Source: Mansonella perstans (Eukaryota; Nematoda; Chromadorea; Rhabditida; Onchocercidae). Taken from it: a stretch of 64,000 bases of DNA. Below the pieces are notes generated by a model that worked only from the letters and a program-made list of their open reading frames with translations, was not told the origin of the DNA and did not search any database. Position 1 is the stretch's first letter, and each line of letters begins with the position of its first letter. The position numbers and the translations under genes were made by a program. Positions 59,781 through 64,000 of this stretch are shown in pieces. The DNA lies in NCBI GenBank assembly GCA_037074765.1, contig JBAMDO010000272.1:1-64000 (forward strand). The letters are read 5' to 3'.

Positions 59781-62399
59781 AATAAAAAAGAAAATTTTTT
59801 TCAATTACTGTTGAAATCCGAAGCAAAAATTTCATCCGTCAACGAAATTCACTTGAATGAATATTGGTTTAGCTTAGGCTTAAGCTTATGCTTTGTGTAG
59901 AAAATTCTATTCAGGTGAAGTGATGTAAATAGTATGTAACAACTCCGTTCAGCGCTAAGGCATGCAATCAAATATTTCGAAATTATTGAAGCCATCCCAA
60001 TGTTGAGTTTGGGCAGCTATAGAAAAGTTCAGCACTTGTTTGTCATTTAATAATCCAATAAAAAGCTTCTGAAGGGACCAAAGATTGAAAAATCAAATCT
60101 TCTCTTTCATCTTTAATGCAATTATACTGATCAAAATCTGCTCCAGTTCTTCTTATTCTCATTAGACTTATTATTGCTTTAAAATTTTCATATAAATTTT
60201 GGCAGCGTTCCTTTCAGCCCACTGAAATTATTGTGATCGTTAAGTTTTAGAGATAAGGACGACTATTTCCTCGGAATTTCTCGGAAAATTTTGATTTAAG
60301 TTGAATTTCCTATTCCTGCCTGCCCTCAGCACTTACAATTTGTGAAAATGAATGAAAAATATGAATCTTAATTTAATCACAGAAATTAAAACTGATCATT
60401 CCACTGAATGAAAAAAAAAACATTTTCACTTTTTTTAATAATATAGATATCAAATATAAAAATACAAAGTTATTGTTCACAACCGTAATTGGCTTTCTCG
60501 AATTCAACAGCACTGGTAGCTCAGAATCGGTTGTTGTATTCAAGTTTGTCAAATTTGTTAAAAATTGGAATTTTTGATTCAGGTTCATCGTTTTTGACCT
60601 TATAAGGGCAAACTGCAAAAAATGATGGAGCGGATAACCGTTACACATTCCATGTATCAGCTACTACCAATTTAAAGGTCGAACATACCCAACAGTTTTT
60701 CGAAATTTCTTGTATATACGAGAGACTGGGCCTCTCATTTCGCGTATAATGTCACAATTTTTAGGATTATGGTTCTTTAATCGATGTTTCATTACTCATT
60801 CATTATTTGTTCTAATGACCGCTTAAATGAAGGTTGAATTAGCTCATGAGTAGCATTAATTTGGGATAGCTTAAAATCACAGTGTAATCTATTTTATTTG
60901 TAATGAAGATATGAAATTAGAGATTGTTGACAGAATTTAATGCTGGGAAATGATAGATATTAAAGGAAATACATCAATTGCACTTCGTCAATTCTACAAT
61001 AATTGTGTATTGTTCACTAACACTTGCAAGCCTATTGAAATTTGAAATGCTGAACCACTATCAAAACTCATAATTCTTCAGCAATTAATGATTACATTCT
61101 GATATATAAACACAGCAATTCTAATCTTTTCGAAACGGAAAATTTTAGTTTAAGCTGAAAAAATGTTTAAAATATATTTACAGATCGCGGTTATAGGTAT
61201 GAAGAACAAATGTACGGGTTGTGGATTGATGTTTCCATTATTTAGACCGTGGACTTGTATTGGTTATCTATTTTTGATTACTTATTTTTCTACTTTATAT
61301 TGCATTTATCCAGAAAAAATATTTTAAAAAAGGGTGTCGCCAAACTTCCTTACTTAAGAACTCAATTGCATATCAGTAACATTGATCTAGCACTATTTTT
61401 GGTTAAGATGATGATACATTTATCAAATGAAAGTGTTGCAATATAAAATATGTTTTGTCCGAAATTAAAAATTCATGATTTAAAATTTAATTCAAGTTAA
61501 TTTCTGAATACAGCATTCTATGTTCTTAGATCGTTCATCATTTGTCATTGCAGCGTTGAATGATGTAATTGTTTTATACTTTGAAAGTTATTCTGACAAT
61601 TTTATTTATTTTGGACGAAAAGGATTCGAAAAGCTGAACAACGCCTTATTTACTGCAACTTAACACATGGTCATTGTTTCTGTTGATAATTTGTAGAATC
61701 ATGGTTTCTGCTAATAATTCTTTCACGTAAGTTAATGAACAGGTATTGAGCATGCTTACTAATATTATTTCTCTCCTACAGGAATCTTCTATCTATGACT
61801 TTTCTCATGATCTTTCTCATTTATCCATTCATTCATTTATTAACTCTTCTTGTCCAGGATTCTTCTGATAATAGTATCCCTCCATATTTTCTCTCTGTCT
61901 TTCTCTTTTTAAAACATGAAGTTGAAAAACTCGCTTGTTGTTCGTAAAAACAACAATTTGCTCTTACTTCGGTGGAAATGTTTTTTTTTTGTTTAGAAAG
62001 CGGAAGATAAAAAAATGAAATTGTTAAGCATGTTTATCCGACTGGGCAAACAGTAACTTTTATATTTACATTTTTCCAAAAAAAATATTCTGTAAAAGTG
62101 CCAAACTATCAAAACTTTCTATAAACTTTACTTAACAGATCATTTTCATGTTACCTTACATGTGTTCAGTCAGCGAATGTCATTATATACTTCGGTAAAA
62201 ATTCAAATTTGTTGCTTCGTGTTGAAAAATTGGAAGGCAAAAAAGAGACCATTAGGATTTCAGCAAATACTTTGCGCAGGAAAAAATATTTTGACATCAA
62301 TTATAGTCTCGAAATTGTTCTTTAAAGACTAAACTGAATATAGTGATATTACTACAAAATAAATCGGTTATCAAGAAAAGTGAAAAGATTGACTCCAAC
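59781..62399. other. AT-rich region without recognised genes
   Basis: Only short, low-complexity open frames (longest about 90 codons). No family motifs or plausible exon chains. A polypyrimidine-rich stretch (TCTTTCTC-like) lies near 61800-61915. Confidence 0.5.
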
Positions 62400-62790
62400 G
62401 CACTTTTTTTGGAGAAAATGATATGATACTACAAAATTAAAAATGGGTTTGTTAATATTGTATGAGTATAGTATTTTAATATTATGTAATTACAGTATTT
62501 TAATAGTGCTATAATATTTTAATACCGTGAGATGTAATATATTAATATATGCGTAAAATTAAAAGTGGGTTCGTTAATATTATGTGAGTATAGTATTACA
62601 AAAAAAATTAAAAAAAAAACACTGTGCGAGTACAATATTTTAACATTGTGTGAGAGTAGTATTTTGATGTTTGTAATTACAGTGCTTTAAAATTATGTAA
62701 GTACAGTATTTTAATGGTATGGGAGCACAGTATTTTAACATTGTGTTAGCGTGGTGCCATAATATTGTGTGAATACAATACTTCAAACTT
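62400..62790. repeat. Degenerate tandem repeat (TGTGAGTA-AGTATTTTAA)
   Basis: The phrase A(G/C)TATTTTAA with a preceding TGTGAGTA or TGTAATTAC recurs around ten times at irregular spacing of roughly 20-50 bp. Confidence 0.75.
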
Positions 62791-63059
62791 TTAAAAAAAT
62801 CAGACAAGTAGATACTATATCGATGTACAACAAGAAGTTCTAGTAGTAAATGGTGACGGTATTATAAATTCGAATTTTCACGGTGGGTGAAAAAACAATT
62901 ATTACATTCAAATTAACAAACGTAATTTGAAAAATATTTGGAACTTATTGATAAGGAAGATATTTTTCTTTATTAATCTGTACAGATATAACTCTCGACT
63001 TTTTTTTCGCAAAATCAAATTTTCGAAATTACGATTATTTAACTAATTTTTAGGAAATC

Positions 63060-63960
63060 TAGTAATAAATGCAATAAAATTTATAGGAATTGTCATGTGC
63101 ACTTAGTGCATCATTTTGGATCAGAAATAAATTTTATTAATTGTAGTGATTAGAATAATAAGTGTTTCAATTAATTTTATTACACATGCTATTTATTGAT
63201 CCCTGCGATATCCGTAATTTTACAGATCCCATATCTATTTTCTGCAATAAAGCGTTAAAATATTAAAAGACTTAATAATATTAACCTCATTTCAGGAAGT
63301 TGAAAAATTGCTGAGGCGCTAAAGAGAATGCTACCGGAACCTCGATATCTTAAAGTTGACATTTAAGATGTCAGGTTTCTTACACACTAATCAATTAAAG
63401 CAATTGAAACGGGTTGTAGTAAAATAAATTCTAGCCGTTATCATTATTTTCAGGATCTTAAATACTGCAGGCCTTGCAACAATTACCATGACCGCTCAGT
63501 GCAACATTTTAGATCTGAAATAAAGATATAGTACTTTTATTTTTCATATAATGTTTCAATTACTTTTATTTTTCATATGTTTATTGATCTCTCTGATATG
63601 TGCAATTCTACAGATCCTACACTTAATTTCCGTAATAAGGGTTAAATAGTGAAAAACTAATAAAATTAGCTCAAAATCTGAAATTTTAAGATCTGCAATC
63701 ACATATATCAAACTTATGCTAAAAACCCTTAAAAAATCCAACTAGCTTACCAAAATATCACCCCAAATAAGTACTAACAACAATATAAAAATGAACTTCT
63801 AATTCAAAAATAATTACGTCCGTAATTCTACAGATCACATCAAATTCTCTGCAATAAAATGGCAAAATATGTAGAAAGTTTAAAAGATTTAATAGTGTTA
63901 ACTGCATTTCAGAGATTTGATGAAATATTTGGAAAGAAATTCTAGCAACTATTTGAAATA
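63060..63960. repeat. Three diverged copies of an AT-rich repeat
   Basis: The string TACAGATC followed by a CTGCAATAA(A)-like phrase and TTAAAAGA(C/T)TTAATA-TTAAC recurs with CAGATC at about 63225, 63612 and 63832. Flanking TTTCAATTA-TTTTATT, TATTGATC and TTTCTTACA-ACT-TCAATTAAA are also shared by some copies. Confidence 0.7.
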
Positions 63961-64000
63961 ACCGATTATTATCAAATTTCTTACAGACTGGTCAATTAAA

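Overview
This is eukaryotic, AT-rich DNA whose genes are broken into many short exons with GT(GC)-AG introns and nematode-type TTTCAG-like 3' splice sites. The gene families (innexin, CAR-1/LSM14, a DAPK with a basic-loop kinase, GH56 hyaluronidase/chondroitinase) point to a nematode. A filarial or other spirurid worm is my best guess, by inference only. No bacterial, viral or CRISPR features were seen.

Layout. Three genes lie on the + strand: (1) a poly-C2H2 zinc-finger gene, 215-3826, probably starting left of the window; (2) a car-1/LSM14 RNA-granule protein, 7550-10790; (3) an innexin gap-junction subunit, 12806-16427. Three genes lie on the - strand: (4) a 31-exon death-associated protein kinase, 18790-39378, with kinase, ankyrin, ROC/COR and death domains; (5) NOM1/Sgd1, a nucleolar MIF4G-MA3 ribosome-biogenesis protein, 49219-54457; (6) a secreted GH56 hyaluronidase-like enzyme, 55437-58242. 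An inverted, broken copy of part of gene 6 lies at 59165-59780 (+). Genes 3 and 4 converge. About 9.8 kb without a recognisable gene separates the dapk start from the NOM1 end. The last 4 kb is AT-rich repeats.

I built the exon models by hand from conserved protein motifs, splice sites and reading-phase continuity. For car-1, innexin, dapk, NOM1 and hyaluronidase the exon lengths sum to a multiple of three with no internal stop. The genes are not an evident pathway. They are a typical mix of housekeeping, signalling, cell-junction and secreted-enzyme genes.

Most interesting: dapk has what looks like a mutually exclusive alternative segment in the COR region. It also has a 93-bp tandem duplication over a 3' splice site. 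The innexin has a 94-bp x4 tandem duplication over a 5' splice site. Six consecutive dapk ankyrin exons are each exactly 99 nt and phase 0, and two dapk introns appear to use GC donors.
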